From positions 322,093 to 386,092 of the forward strand of contig NZ_JAEDAJ010000002.1 in assembly GCF_016623465.1 (NCBI RefSeq): a stretch of 64,000 nucleotides of DNA. Reading direction: 5' to 3'. A model generated the notes under the pieces. The model was not told where the DNA came from and ran no database searches. It saw nothing but the letters and a program-made list of their open reading frames with translations. Numbering within the stretch: the stretch's first letter is position 1; each line of letters starts with the position of its first letter. The DNA is from Brachybacterium halotolerans (GTDB lineage: Bacteria; Actinomycetota; Actinomycetes; Actinomycetales; Dermabacteraceae). Below are positions 48,482 to 58,445 of this stretch, one piece after another. Made by a program: the position numbers and the translations under genes.

Positions 48482-49609
48482 ATGATCGCCCCGCCCCGCC
48501 CCGTCCTCGACGGGGTCCTCAACGCACTCGCCCGTGCGCATGAGGAGCTCGTGGACCTGACGTGCACTCGCATCCACGACGAACTCGCCTCTTACGCCTA
48601 CGTCGACGCCTCGGCGCTGGCGGAGGCCGTGGGCAGGAATCTGCGCACGGCGCTCACGGCCCTTCGCACGTCGCGGGTGCCTGATCCCGAGGAGCTGAGC
48701 GACGCGGCGCAGACCGCCCGCGAGCGGTTCCTCGCGGACATCCCCGTGGAGGAGATCGTCCGCGGCTTCCGCATCTCCATCGCCCTGATCCATGAGCGGT
48801 TCGTCGACCTCGCGATCTCGCAGCAGCTTTCGGCGGCGCAGTCGGTCGCAGGCGTCCGCGTGATGTGGGGCGTGGCCGACGCGTTCACCACCCGGATCAT
48901 CACCGAATACCACGACCTGGAGGTCGACAGCGCCCTCCACGACGCCCAACGCCGCATGGCGGTAGTGCGCGACCTCCTGGCCGGGGTGCCCCGGCGAGGC
49001 ATGCTCGAGCCGCGCACCGAGTACGCGGCTATCCGCTGCGCCGTGCCCGAGGGCGCGCCGGCGGAGCAGATGCGACGCCACCTGCAGCGATCCGGCTCAC
49101 TGCCCGAGGCGAGGGCCCACGTGGTCACCGACGGCAGCTCCTGCTTCGGGATCGTGGCCGGGCGCCCCGCAGATCCCGGAGCGCCCGTGGGGCTGGGCCC
49201 CTTCGGACCCCCTGACCAGCTGCCGGTCTCCGACCGGACCGCGAAGGACGCGCTCCACCTCGCTCACGACCTCGGACGCGACGGGGTCCAGTCGATCGAG
49301 GACCTCGGGTGGCGGCTCGCCCTCGCCGCCCGTCCCGACGTCCGACGGCACTACGCGCAGCGCCTGCTCGACCCGATCGTCGACCAGGGCCGCTTCGGCG
49401 CCGAGGTCCTCGCCGCCGTGGACGCCTGGATCCGCTCGGGGCAGAGCATCCCGCGCACCGCCGAGCGCCTCGTCGTGCACCCCAACACGGTGCGGTACCG
49501 GCTGCGCCGGTTCGAAGCGCTCACGGGCGCGGACCTCGCGGACCCCGACGACGTGACCGGCGCCCGATGCGCCATCGAGCTCGGCAGCCCGGACGTGCCC
49601 TCGTTGTAG
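48482..49609 (+). CDS. PucR family transcriptional regulator
   Basis: A 375-aa regulator starting at ATG 48482, with GAGG nine bases upstream; the frame is open further back but only through repeat DNA. The middle region has the helical sensor-like part (DIPVEEIVRGFRISIALIHE), then a degenerate GGDEF-like CdaR domain, and the C-terminal PucR HTH with TAERLVVHPNTVRYRLRRFE followed by ALTGADL. It lies directly upstream of the CoA-transferase genes on the same strand and probably activates them in response to a catabolic intermediate. Confidence 0.9.
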   Translation: MIAPPRPVLDGVLNALARAHEELVDLTCTRIHDELASYAYVDASALAEAVGRNLRTALTALRTSRVPDPEELSDAAQTARERFLADIPVEEIVRGFRISIALIHERFVDLAISQQLSAAQSVAGVRVMWGVADAFTTRIITEYHDLEVDSALHDAQRRMAVVRDLLAGVPRRGMLEPRTEYAAIRCAVPEGAPAEQMRRHLQRSGSLPEARAHVVTDGSSCFGIVAGRPADPGAPVGLGPFGPPDQLPVSDRTAKDALHLAHDLGRDGVQSIEDLGWRLALAARPDVRRHYAQRLLDPIVDQGRFGAEVLAAVDAWIRSGQSIPRTAERLVVHPNTVRYRLRRFEALTGADLADPDDVTGARCAIELGSPDVPSL

Positions 49610-49772
49610 ATCCGCACAATCCCGACCGCTCCGGCGTTGTCCGCTCGTGCGTGGCGGTCCGGCCCCGCAGCTCCTAGGCTCGAGGACGACCCGTCTCCCG
49701 TGCGCGGCGACCGCCGCGAGCGACCTCGGAGGATCGGGGCGTCCGCGCGACGATCATGCGGGAGGAACAACG

Positions 49773-50489
49773 GTGTCCAAGGTCTCGGACGACGTGTCGG
49801 AGCAGCTCCGGAGCGTCCTGCGCGATGGGATGACCATCGCGGTGGGCGGATTCGGTCTGTGCGGCATCCCCACCGACCTCATCAGAATCGTGCGCGAGAC
49901 CGGGGTCCGGGACCTCACTGTCGCCTCGAACAACCTGGGGGTGGACGGCAAGGGCCTGGGGCTCCTGTTGGAGAACGGCCAGATCAGCAAGGTCCTCGCG
50001 AGCTACGTGGGCGAGAACGCCCTGTTCATGCGCCGATACATCGACGGCGAACTCGACGTCGAGTTCGTCCCTCAGGGCACGCTCGCCGAGCGCATGCGCG
50101 CGGGCGGCAGCGGGATCCCTGCCTTCTTCACGCCCACGGGCGTCGGCACCGAGGTCGCCGAGGGCAAGCCGACGGCCGAGTTCGACGGCCGTACCCATGT
50201 TCTCGAGCGCGCCATCGTCGCCGACCTCGGCCTGGTCCACGCGCATACCGCGGACACGGACGGCAACCTCCGCTACCGCCTCACCGCGCGCAACTTCAAC
50301 CCCCTGGCCGCCATGTGCGGGCGCACGACCTTCGCGCAGGCGGAGAACATCGTCGGGGCCGGCGCGCTCGCCCCCGACGACATCCACACCCCCGGCGTCT
50401 TCGTCCACCACGTCTCGCAGGCGGTGAGCCCGACGGAGATCGAGCAGCGCACCGTGCGACCCCGGACCGACGAGCAGGAGACGGCCTGA
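49773..50489 (+). CDS. scoA: 3-oxoacid CoA-transferase subunit A
   Basis: A 238-aa alpha subunit. GTG 49773 follows GGGAGGA. The nucleotide/CoA-binding glycine motif is [30 protein letters not shown] follows, and [20 protein letters not shown] is the family signature. With subunit B it transfers CoA from succinyl-CoA (or another donor) to acetoacetate or a similar 3-oxoacid. One base separates its stop from the scoB start. Facing a carnitine-type cluster, acetoacetate is the expected acceptor. Confidence 0.93.
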   Translation: MSKVSDDVSEQLRSVLRDGMTIAVGGFGLCGIPTDLIRIVRETGVRDLTVASNNLGVDGKGLGLLLENGQISKVLASYVGENALFMRRYIDGELDVEFVPQGTLAERMRAGGSGIPAFFTPTGVGTEVAEGKPTAEFDGRTHVLERAIVADLGLVHAHTADTDGNLRYRLTARNFNPLAAMCGRTTFAQAENIVGAGALAPDDIHTPGVFVHHVSQAVSPTEIEQRTVRPRTDEQETA

Positions 50490-50490
50490 G

Positions 50491-51129
50491 ATGACCTGGA
50501 CCCGAGACGAGATGGCCGCGATCGCCGCGTCCGAGCTGCACGACGGCGACTGCGTGAACCTGGGCATCGGGATGCCGACGCTCGTGGCGAACAACCTGCC
50601 CGAGGGCGTCGACATCGTCCTCCAGAGCGAGAACGGCGTGCTGGGGATGGGCCCCTTCCCCTATGACGGCGACGAGGACCCGGATCTCATCAACGCCGGG
50701 AAGCAGACCATCACCCTGCGCCGCGGCGCCTCGATCTTCGACTCCGCCACCTCCTTCGCGATGATCCGCGGCGGCAAGATGACCACGGCCATCCTCGGCG
50801 CCATGCAGGTTACGGGCGACGGCGACATCGCGAACTGGCAGATTCCCGGCAAGCTCGTCAAGGGCATGGGCGGTGCCATGGACCTGGTCGCCGGCGCGCG
50901 CCGGGTGATCGTGATGATGCAGCACACCGCGAAGGACGGCAGCCCGAAGATCCTCCGCGAGTGCACGCTGCCGCGCACCGGCGTGGGCGTGGTCGACCGG
51001 ATCATCACCGACCGCGCGGTGCTCGACGTCGGGGAGGACGGCCTGGTGCTCTCGGCCATGGCTCCCGGCGTCACCGTCGAGGAGCTGCGCGAGGCCACCG
51101 AGCCGGGCTTCACCCTTGCCCTCGACTGA
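50491..51129 (+). CDS. scoB: 3-oxoacid CoA-transferase subunit B
   Basis: A 212-aa beta subunit. The catalytic glutamate that forms the CoA thioester lies in [37 protein letters not shown] is the N-terminal signature, and [20 protein letters not shown] is typical of the family. It pairs with the scoA product in the cytoplasm. Its stop is immediately followed by thiolase sequence lacking a start, so a deletion seems to have ended exactly here. Confidence 0.94.
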   Translation: MTWTRDEMAAIAASELHDGDCVNLGIGMPTLVANNLPEGVDIVLQSENGVLGMGPFPYDGDEDPDLINAGKQTITLRRGASIFDSATSFAMIRGGKMTTAILGAMQVTGDGDIANWQIPGKLVKGMGGAMDLVAGARRVIVMMQHTAKDGSPKILRECTLPRTGVGVVDRIITDRAVLDVGEDGLVLSAMAPGVTVEELREATEPGFTLALD

Positions 51130-52008
51130 CCCTCCCAACGGGACGAGTGGATCGTCGGCTGCGTCGGCTCGACCGGCCGGGACGCCTACATCTCCCGGCG
51201 CGTCAGCCTCGGGGCCGGCGCGCGCGAGAGCTCCACGGCCCTGACCGTCAACCGGCTGTGTGGCTCCGGGATGCAGGCGATCGCGCTCGGCGCCGGGGAG
51301 CTGCTCGTCGGCGAGTCGGACGTCGCCGAGCGCTTCGGCGTCGCCCGCGCGGAGCAGGACGCCTTCGCGCTCGAGTCGCAGCGCCGTGCGCGCGCCGCCC
51401 AGGGCGACCGCGCGGTTGCGGAAGAGATCATCCCGGTCACGGTCCGCGGCCATCGCGGCGACGTCATCATCGACGCCGACGAGCACCCTCGCGAGGTCAC
51501 CCTCGAGAAGCTCGCGGGGATGCGCCCGGTCTTCCGCGAGGGCGGCACCGTCACGGCGGGCAACTCCTCGGGCATCAACGACGGCGCCGCCGCCCTGGTC
51601 TTCACGCGCGCCTCAGTCGCCCGCGCGCGCGGGGCGCCGCCGATCGCGGAGCTCGTGGACTTCACCAAGGTCGGCATCGACCCGGCGATCATGGGCTACG
51701 GGCCGAAGCCCGCCGTGGACCGGCTGCTCGCCCGCACCGGCGTCGACGTCGCGGACCTGGACTGGATCGAGCTCAACGAGGCCTTCGCCGCCCAGGCGGT
51801 CCCGGTGATCCGCGACCTCGGCCTCGACGAGTCGGTCGTGAACCCGCTCGGCGGCGCCATCGCCTGGGGCCACCCGATCGGCGCCACCGGCGCCATCATC
51901 AGCGCCCGCACGATCGCGGGCCTGCGCCGGACCGGCGGTGAGCTGGGGCTCGCGACCATGTGCATCGGCGGCGGCCAGGCGGTCGCGAGCCTGTGGCGCG
52001 CGCTCTGA
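51130..52008 (+). pseudogene. Acetyl-CoA acetyltransferase (thiolase) remnant with two deletions
   Basis: Thiolase sequence begins directly after the scoB stop (IVGCVGSTGRDAYISRRVSL) with no start codon, so about the first 45-50 residues are missing. The Cys nucleophile region is present (TVNRLCGSGMQAIALGAGEL), but GESDV jumps straight to AERFGVARAEQDAF, skipping about 80-90 residues that normally include the AGGxESMS motif. The C-terminal His (GGAIAWGHPIGATG) and Cys (GLATMCIGGGQAVA) are intact. An ATG at 51271 could start a 245-aa product lacking the Cys nucleophile region. Both joins are in frame with the remaining sequence. Confidence 0.85.
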
Positions 52009-52031
52009 TACGCGCGGACCAGCCCTGACGC

Positions 52032-53096
52032 CTACCGGCGCGGGCCGGCCGCATGCGCGGCCGCGAACACCCCGGCCTCCGCGAGCGTCTCGTTCGCCGC
52101 GTCGAGGATGCGTCCGAAATGCAGGTACGAGTGCAGGATGCCGGGTGCCTCGCGGTAGTCGTGGGGGACGCCGCCGCGGCGCAGGAGCTCGGCGAAGGCG
52201 CGACTGTCGTCGGCGAGAGGGTCCAGGGCCGCCGACCGCACGAGGACCGGCGGCAGGCCGGACAGGTCCGCCGTGATCGGACGCGCCCAGGGCGCGTCCG
52301 CGTCCGCGGGGTCGGCGTAGAGGGCCTCGGCGAAGGCGGAGAGCTCCTCCATCGCCATCCCGTCCCAGTCCCCGCCCCAGAGGCGGCGTGAGGCCGAGTC
52401 CGCGAGGCCGAAGCCGCCGTAGAACAGCAGCAGCGAGCGCAGCCGGTCGAAGACCTCGGGGCCCGTGACGGCGCCGTCGGCGAAGCCGCCGACCTGGTCG
52501 TCCCGCAGCTTGAGGGCCGCCCCGATGGAGAGCCCCGCGCCCGCGGAGTCGCCGGCGAGGGCGAGCCGGCGCGGGTCGATCCCCCACTCCTCGCCGCGCA
52601 CGGCGAGATGGGCGGCGACCGCGGCGGTCTCGTGCATGGCCTGCGGGTGCTTCGCCTCGGGCGAGAGCGAGTAGTCGACGGCCACCACCACCGCGCCGCT
52701 GTGGTGGGCGAGCATCCGGTGGATGCGGTCGTGCGTGTCGAGGTCCCCGAGGGTGAACCCGCCGCCGTGGAGGAAGACGATCGCGGGCGCGCCCGTGCGG
52801 GCGGCGGTCGTCGGGCGGTGGCACCGCACCGGGACCTCGGCCCCGGCGACGGGGAGCACGACATCCCGCGTGGAGGCCATCGCCGGGCCGCCGACGTTCC
52901 AGAAGGCCCGCTCCGCCCGGTAGTCCGCCCGCGCCGCCTCGAGCGGGTCCTCGGGCAGGCTCAGCTCGGCGCGTCGGCGGGCCTCGTCCGCGTACTGGTG
53001 CTCGAGCACCCGCCGCATCTGGGGACTCAGCGCCTCGATCAGGTGATCGGGCAGTTCCTCGACCCGCTGCGCCGGGGCGGCGTGTCCGTCGGTCAT
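52032..53096 (-). CDS. Alpha/beta hydrolase, hormone-sensitive-lipase type esterase
   Basis: A 354-aa carboxylesterase starting at ATG 53096 after GAGGAG. The oxyanion motif is IVFLHGGGFTLGDLDTHDR, the nucleophile Ser is in LALAGDSAGAGLSIGAALKL, the catalytic Asp in ALDPLADDSRAF and the His in PGILHSYLHFGRI: a complete family IV triad. It is the last gene of the ABC-transporter operon. In Pseudomonas, lipolytic enzymes sit in or near carnitine clusters and hydrolyse acylcarnitines, so an acylcarnitine esterase is a reasonable context-based guess. Confidence 0.9.
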   Translation of the reverse strand: MTDGHAAPAQRVEELPDHLIEALSPQMRRVLEHQYADEARRRAELSLPEDPLEAARADYRAERAFWNVGGPAMASTRDVVLPVAGAEVPVRCHRPTTAARTGAPAIVFLHGGGFTLGDLDTHDRIHRMLAHHSGAVVVAVDYSLSPEAKHPQAMHETAAVAAHLAVRGEEWGIDPRRLALAGDSAGAGLSIGAALKLRDDQVGGFADGAVTGPEVFDRLRSLLLFYGGFGLADSASRRLWGGDWDGMAMEELSAFAEALYADPADADAPWARPITADLSGLPPVLVRSAALDPLADDSRAFAELLRRGGVPHDYREAPGILHSYLHFGRILDAANETLAEAGVFAAAHAAGPRR

Positions 53097-53118
53097 GGCG
53101 ACTCCTCGTCCTTCGTGC

Positions 53119-54873
53119 TCACAGCTGCGGGATGTTCGACAGCAGCGTCCGGGTGTACTCGTGGGTGGGGTTCTCGAGCACGGCGTCGACCGTCCCGCGA
53201 TCGACGATGTGCCCCTTGTTGAGCACCGCGATGTGGTCGGACACGTGCCGAGCGAGCGTGATGTTATGGGTAACGAAGAGGATCGCCAGTCCGCGTTCCT
53301 CACGCAGCGTGTTCAGCAACGCGATGATCGAGGCCTGGACCGAGACGTCGAGCGCGCTGGTCACCTCGTCGCACACGAGCACGCTCGGCGCGTTGACGAG
53401 GGCCCGGGCGATCGCCGCGCGCTGGCGCTCGCCGCCCGAGAGGTCCCCCGGACGCCGGTCGTAGAAGGAGCGCCCCAGCCGCACCGTGTCGAGCGCCTCC
53501 TCGACGACGGCCCGCCGCCCGCCGCGCGGCAGCCGACGGCTGAGCTCGAGCGGGACGGTGAGCGACTGCCCGATGGTCCGGCGCGGGTTCAGGGAGGAGA
53601 ACGGGGACTGGAAGACGTACTGGATGCCCTGTCGGCTCTCTAGGGAGCGGGCGCGGGTCGAGCGCGCGAGCTCCTCCCCGTGCAGGCTGACGGAGCCCTC
53701 GTAGCCGTCGACGAGGCCCGCCACGCAGCGGGACAGGGTTGTCTTGCCCGATCCGGACTCCCCCAGCAGCATGAGCGACTCCCCCGGCTGCAGGGTCATG
53801 TCGATGCCGCTCAGCACGGTGTTCGACCCGAAGCGCATGCTGAGGTCCCTCACCTGCAACAGATCGCCCTCGCGCGCATCGTCCGCCCCGCCGTCCGGGG
53901 CCGGGGCGCTCTCGACCGCGGCGGGGGGCGTGTCCCGTCCCGCCTCCGCGTGCTCCGACCCCTCCGCGGTCCCGGCCCGCTCCGTGGCGCGGCCGGGCTC
54001 GGGGACCGCGTGGGTGAGCTGCTTGCGGCCCTGCAGGTCGGGCACGGCGGCGAGCAGCCGGCGGGTGTACGGGTGCTCGGCGTCGTGGAGCACCTTGTGG
54101 ACCGGTCCCTCCTCGACGAGCTCGCCGCGCAGCATGACGGCGACGCGGTCCGCGAGCTCGGCGACGACCGCGAGATCGTGGGTGATGTAGAGGCTCGCGA
54201 CGTCGTGCCTGCGCGTCATGTCGCGGATGGTGTCGAGGACGTGCGCCTGCGTGGAGACGTCCAGCCCGGTGGTCGGCTCGTCGAGGACGAGCACGTCGGG
54301 CAGCATGGCGAAGGCCATGGCGATGCCGATCCGCTGCTGCTGGCCGCCGGAGAGCTGGTGGGGCCAGCGCCGCTGGTACTCCCGCGTCGAGGGCAGCCCG
54401 ACGTCCTCGAGGGCCTCGCCCACGCGGGCCTCGCGCTCCCGGGCGGAGCTGCCGTAGCCGTGGACGTCGAGGACCTCGCGGATCTGCTCGCCCACGCGCA
54501 TCGCGGGGTTGAGCGAGAGGGCGGGGTCCTGCGGGATGTAGGCCACGCGGGAGCCGCGCAGCGAGCGCACCTGGTCGGCGCCCAGATCCTCCATCCGCAC
54601 CGGCTCGCCCTCGCGCGGGAGCAGCTCGATGCCCCCGCCGGTGCGCTCGACGCCTGCGCGATAGTGGCCCAGGCACGCGAGCCCGGCGGTGGTCTTCCCC
54701 GATCCGGATTCGCCGACCAGGCCCAGGACCTGCCCGCGCAGCAGCTCGAGGTCGATGCCGTGGAGGATCTCGTCCCCCGCGACGGCGCTCACGCGCAGCT
54801 GGTCGATCCGCAGGACCATCGACGGCGCGCCGTCGACGGCCGGGGTCGAGGCGGTGGACGGTGCGGTACTCAT
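53119..54873 (-). CDS. ABC transporter ATP-binding protein, fused DppD-DppF type
   Basis: A 584-aa protein with two complete ATPase domains. Domain 1: Walker A GLVGESGSGKTTAGLACLG, signature QLSGGQQQRIGIAMAFA, Walker B VLVLDEPTTGLDV. Domain 2 (from about residue 340): Walker A LLGESGSGKTTLSRCVAG, signature LSGGERQRAAIARAL, Walker B VLVCDEVTSALDV. A Glu/Ala/Pro-rich linker of about 60 residues joins them. It energises uptake through the adjacent permeases; ATGA overlap with the upstream permease gene. The family usually imports peptides, nickel or small amphiphilic compounds. Confidence 0.94.
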   Translation of the reverse strand: MSTAPSTASTPAVDGAPSMVLRIDQLRVSAVAGDEILHGIDLELLRGQVLGLVGESGSGKTTAGLACLGHYRAGVERTGGGIELLPREGEPVRMEDLGADQVRSLRGSRVAYIPQDPALSLNPAMRVGEQIREVLDVHGYGSSAREREARVGEALEDVGLPSTREYQRRWPHQLSGGQQQRIGIAMAFAMLPDVLVLDEPTTGLDVSTQAHVLDTIRDMTRRHDVASLYITHDLAVVAELADRVAVMLRGELVEEGPVHKVLHDAEHPYTRRLLAAVPDLQGRKQLTHAVPEPGRATERAGTAEGSEHAEAGRDTPPAAVESAPAPDGGADDAREGDLLQVRDLSMRFGSNTVLSGIDMTLQPGESLMLLGESGSGKTTLSRCVAGLVDGYEGSVSLHGEELARSTRARSLESRQGIQYVFQSPFSSLNPRRTIGQSLTVPLELSRRLPRGGRRAVVEEALDTVRLGRSFYDRRPGDLSGGERQRAAIARALVNAPSVLVCDEVTSALDVSVQASIIALLNTLREERGLAILFVTHNITLARHVSDHIAVLNKGHIVDRGTVDAVLENPTHEYTRTLLSNIPQL

Positions 54874-55814
54874 AGTCCCTCCACGTTCGTCGAGGCCGTC
54901 GCCCGCGCGATGGCGTCGGCCAGCAGGTTGGTGCCGATCGTCAGCACGGCGATCGCCAGGACCGGGAGCAGGACGCCCCACGGCTGGATGCTGAGCGCGA
55001 TCCGGTTCTCGTTGATCATCAGTCCCCAGTCGGCGGTGGGCGGCTGCATCCCCAGGCCCAGGAAGGACAGCGAGGCGATGGCGCCGATCGAGTAGGTCAG
55101 CCGCAGCCCGGCCTCGACGCTCAGCGGGCCGGTCACGTTCGGCACGATCTCGCGGAAGATGATGTGGCTGCGCGGCATGGCGTACATCTCGGCGGCCCGG
55201 ATGTAGTCCTCGTTGATGACGTTGAGGGTCGCCGCCCGGGCGACTCTCGCCACACGCGGTGCGTGGGTCAGGCCGATGACGGCGATCAGCACCCAGCCGT
55301 GGGAGCCGAGGACGACGATCGCGAGCATCGCGAACACGAGCTGCGGGACGGCGAGCAGCACGTCGTTGCAGCGCATGAGGATCGCGTCGAGGATCCCGCC
55401 CGCGTAGGCGGCGAGCATCCCGAACGCGGCGCCCACGATCAGGCCGATGGCCGTGGCGGCGACTGCGTAGACGACCAGCAGGGTGCCGCCGGCGAGGAAC
55501 CGGGAGGCGACCGAGCGGCCCAGCTCGTCGGTCCCGAAAAGGCCCCAGGACTGGAAGGGGCGGGCGGCGAACTCCGTCGGCCCGTGCCCGGTGAGCACCG
55601 GGGCGAGCGGAGGACCGGCGAAGGCCAGCACCACGATCACCGCGGTGAGGACGATGCCGATCCGGCCCTCGGACTGCGCCCAGACGCGGCGCAGGATGGG
55701 GACGGGGCGGGAGGCCGACTCCTTGACGGCCCCCGCCTCCTCGCCCGGCGCGTCGGACCGGTCGGGTCCGCCGGGTCCGTCCCCGGTGAGCGCAACAGCA
55801 GCGGAATCGCTCAT
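54870..55814 (-). CDS. ABC transporter permease, DppC type
   Basis: A 314-aa inner-membrane permease with one N-terminal helix (GIVLTAVIVVLAFAGPPLAP) and a five-helix BPD core. The EAA loop is visible as NEDYIRAAEMYAMPRSHIIF followed by REIVPNV. FGTDELGRSVASRFLAGG is the periplasmic signature of the DppC group. Both ends overlap neighbours (DppB upstream, ATPase downstream), so the transporter is made as one unit. Confidence 0.93.
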   Translation of the reverse strand: MSDSAAVALTGDGPGGPDRSDAPGEEAGAVKESASRPVPILRRVWAQSEGRIGIVLTAVIVVLAFAGPPLAPVLTGHGPTEFAARPFQSWGLFGTDELGRSVASRFLAGGTLLVVYAVAATAIGLIVGAAFGMLAAYAGGILDAILMRCNDVLLAVPQLVFAMLAIVVLGSHGWVLIAVIGLTHAPRVARVARAATLNVINEDYIRAAEMYAMPRSHIIFREIVPNVTGPLSVEAGLRLTYSIGAIASLSFLGLGMQPPTADWGLMINENRIALSIQPWGVLLPVLAIAVLTIGTNLLADAIARATASTNVEGL

Positions 55815-56761
55815 GACTGGCTCCTCAGCTTCGGATTGGACAGGATCCCGACGATGTCGGCGAGCAGGTTCACCACGACGTACACGGCCGCGACGATCAT
55901 CGAGACCGCCTGGACGACCTGGACGTCGCGGAAGTTGACGGCGTCGATGAGCGCCTGGCCCATGCCGGGATAGCGGAACAGGAACTCGGCGACCACGACG
56001 CCGCCCGCGAGCCAGGCCAGCTGGATCGCGATCACCTGGGCAACGGGGCCGACCGCGTGCGGCAGCGCGTGGCGCAGGATCACGCGACGCTCGGGCACGC
56101 CCTTGAGACGGGCCATCTCGACGTACCCGGAGTCGAGGACGTCGAGCATGGTCGCGCGCATCATGCGGGCGATGTACGGCGCGACCACCAGGGCGAGGGT
56201 GATGGTCGGCAGGATCATCTGCGAGGGCAGGCGCCAGGGCGCGACCCCGGGCGGAGCCATCGTCACCGCCGGCAGGACCTGGAAGACCGAGGTGGCCAGG
56301 AGCGTGACCAAGGCGATGCCGATCACGAACTCGGGCAGCGCGGCGAGCGCGAGGCTCACCCAGGTCACGGCACTGTCACGGCGGGTGCCGTGGTGCAGCG
56401 CGGAGTAGATCCCGAAGCCGATGCCGAGCGGCACGGACACGATCGCGGCCAGGCACATGAGCACGAGACTCGAGACCAGGCGCTGCGAGAGCAGCGCGCT
56501 CACGGGACCGCCCGAGGACGTCGAGTACCCGAAGTCGCCGACGAACAGCCCTCCGAGCCAGTAGAAGTACCGAACGATCGCGGGCTTGTCGAGGTCCATC
56601 TCGGCGTTGAGCGCGGCGATCCGCTCGGGGGTCGCCTGCTGGCCGAGGATGGCGCGCGCCGGATCGCCCGGCAGCAGCAGGGTCGCGCAGAAGATCACGA
56701 CGGAGACGGCGAGCAGGATCACGACCGACAGGACGAGCCTGCGCAGGATGAGTCGACGCAT
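55811..56761 (-). CDS. ABC transporter permease, DppB type
   Basis: A 316-aa permease starting with MRRLILRRLVLSVVILLAVS, then LLPGDPARAILGQQATPERI, the typical DppB periplasmic stretch, and the EAA motif in DSGYVEMARLKGVPERRVIL. Six helices are predicted. The start shares one base with the stop of the substrate-binding gene (TGATG). Partner of the DppC-type permease. Confidence 0.93.
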   Translation of the reverse strand: MRRLILRRLVLSVVILLAVSVVIFCATLLLPGDPARAILGQQATPERIAALNAEMDLDKPAIVRYFYWLGGLFVGDFGYSTSSGGPVSALLSQRLVSSLVLMCLAAIVSVPLGIGFGIYSALHHGTRRDSAVTWVSLALAALPEFVIGIALVTLLATSVFQVLPAVTMAPPGVAPWRLPSQMILPTITLALVVAPYIARMMRATMLDVLDSGYVEMARLKGVPERRVILRHALPHAVGPVAQVIAIQLAWLAGGVVVAEFLFRYPGMGQALIDAVNFRDVQVVQAVSMIVAAVYVVVNLLADIVGILSNPKLRSQS

Positions 56762-58344
56762 CAGGACACCTCCCCCAGCCACACGCGGCGGAAGGTGTAC
56801 CCGGACAGGGGCAGCCCCGTCGCGTTCTCCACGAGACCGACGACGTACCCCTGGTAGGCGTCGACCTGGTTGCCGAATCCCCAGATGATGTATCCGCCCT
56901 CCTCGAAGAGCTGCTTCTGCGCCTCGCGGATGAGGTTCCTGCGGGCCTTTTCGTCGAGTTCGGCGCGGATGGCGTCGATCCGCTTCGCGAACTCCTCGTC
57001 GGTGAAGTGGGTTTCGTTGAACGGCGAGCCCTCGAGCACGCAGGAGACCGCCTGCGAGGTGAAGTTGCGCGTGTACCAGAAGCTCTGCGCGAAGTCCCAC
57101 TGCAGGTAGTCCTCGCCGAAGAACGTGGTGGTGTCCACGCGGCGGATGCTGATCCTGATCCCGGCGTCCTTCGCCTGCTCGGCGAACACCTGCGCGGCCT
57201 CGACCGCGCCCGACTGGATCGGGGCCGTGACCAGCTCGACGTCGATGCCGTCGGGATGCCCCGCCTCGGCGAGCAGTCGCTTTGCCTCGGCGAGGTCCTG
57301 CTCCCGCTGCGGGAAGTCCTTCGGGTAGTCCGGGTCCAGCGGCGCGAACATGTCGTTACCGGCCCGGCCGTAGCCGGAGAAGACCTGCTCGATCATCTGC
57401 GGGCGGTCGACGGCCAGGCGCATGGCCTGTCGCACGCGGACGTCGTCGAAGGGCTTCACGTCCACGCGCATGGTGAAGGGCAGCCACATGCCGGTCTCGG
57501 AGTTGAGGATCTTCATCCGCTCGTCGGACCCGAGGACATCCACGAGCGCGAGCGGGATCTGGCCGATGCAGTCCACCTGGCTGGACAGCAGCGCGTTGAC
57601 CATCGCGTCGGTGTCGTTGAAGTTCAGCAGCTGCACCTGGTCGAGGTAGGGCGCGCCGTCCCAGTACTCGGTGTTGGCCTTCAGCACCGTGGACTGCCCG
57701 GGGTCGAAGGACGCGAGAGAGAACGGTCCGGTGCCGATCGGCGCCTCCGGGTCGTAGCCGTGAGGGACGATGCCCTGGGAGTACTGGCCGACGATGTCGT
57801 CCAGCGCGCTGTCAGGCTCGTGGAGGTGGAATTCGACGGTGTGGTCGTCGACCGCGACGATCTTGTCCAGGGCGGCCAGGCCCGCGGCGCCCGACTTCGG
57901 GTCGTCGGGGTCGATGATCCGCTCGAAGGTGAACACCACGTCGTCCGCCGTCAGCGGGGAGCCGTCGTGGAAGGTCACGTGCCGGCGCAGCTTCGCGGTC
58001 CAGATGGTCGCCTCAGCGTTCGGCTCGAAGGACTCGGCGAGCCGGTGCTCGAGCTGGTAGTCATCGCCGCGCAGCAGCAGCGGATCGTACAGGTTGATGA
58101 CGCGGGCGGAGTCGCCGGAGTTCACGGGCGTGTGCGCGTCGACGCTGTCGGCCGACGAGCCGCCGACCAGTCCGACCCGCAGGGTTCCACCGCGGCGCGG
58201 CTCGCCGTCCACGTCGACCTCGGGGGCCGCCGCGCGGCCGCACGCCGAGAGCAGACCCAAGCATCCGATCCCTGCGGCGCCGCCCAGCAGCGTCCTGCGG
58301 CTGGGTCCCGCCGGGACCTTGCCCGCCATTCTGCGCCCGCTCAT
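56761..58344 (-). CDS. ABC transporter substrate-binding lipoprotein, SBP family 5
   Basis: A 527-aa exported binding protein starting at ATG 58344 with GAGGAAG upstream. The leader has SRRTLLGGAAGIGC, a twin-arginine-like pattern, and a lipobox LLSAC at about residue 35, so it is probably a Tat-exported lipoprotein. Family 5 hallmarks: RRHVTFHDGSPLTADDVVFT and IGTGPFSLASFDPGQ. It captures the substrate for the Dpp-type permeases. Next to carnitine-degrading genes, a carnitine, acylcarnitine or betaine-like ligand is possible, although known carnitine importers mostly belong to other families. Confidence 0.92.
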   Translation of the reverse strand: MSGRRMAGKVPAGPSRRTLLGGAAGIGCLGLLSACGRAAAPEVDVDGEPRRGGTLRVGLVGGSSADSVDAHTPVNSGDSARVINLYDPLLLRGDDYQLEHRLAESFEPNAEATIWTAKLRRHVTFHDGSPLTADDVVFTFERIIDPDDPKSGAAGLAALDKIVAVDDHTVEFHLHEPDSALDDIVGQYSQGIVPHGYDPEAPIGTGPFSLASFDPGQSTVLKANTEYWDGAPYLDQVQLLNFNDTDAMVNALLSSQVDCIGQIPLALVDVLGSDERMKILNSETGMWLPFTMRVDVKPFDDVRVRQAMRLAVDRPQMIEQVFSGYGRAGNDMFAPLDPDYPKDFPQREQDLAEAKRLLAEAGHPDGIDVELVTAPIQSGAVEAAQVFAEQAKDAGIRISIRRVDTTTFFGEDYLQWDFAQSFWYTRNFTSQAVSCVLEGSPFNETHFTDEEFAKRIDAIRAELDEKARRNLIREAQKQLFEEGGYIIWGFGNQVDAYQGYVVGLVENATGLPLSGYTFRRVWLGEVS

Positions 58345-58445
58345 CGCTTCCTCTCCGTCACGGTGTCTCCTCCTCGTGCGTCGATCTGGCCCGATGTCCT
58401 GCCCGGGTCCGATGTCTCGCCCGCCGCTGATGTCTCCCCTGGCAC

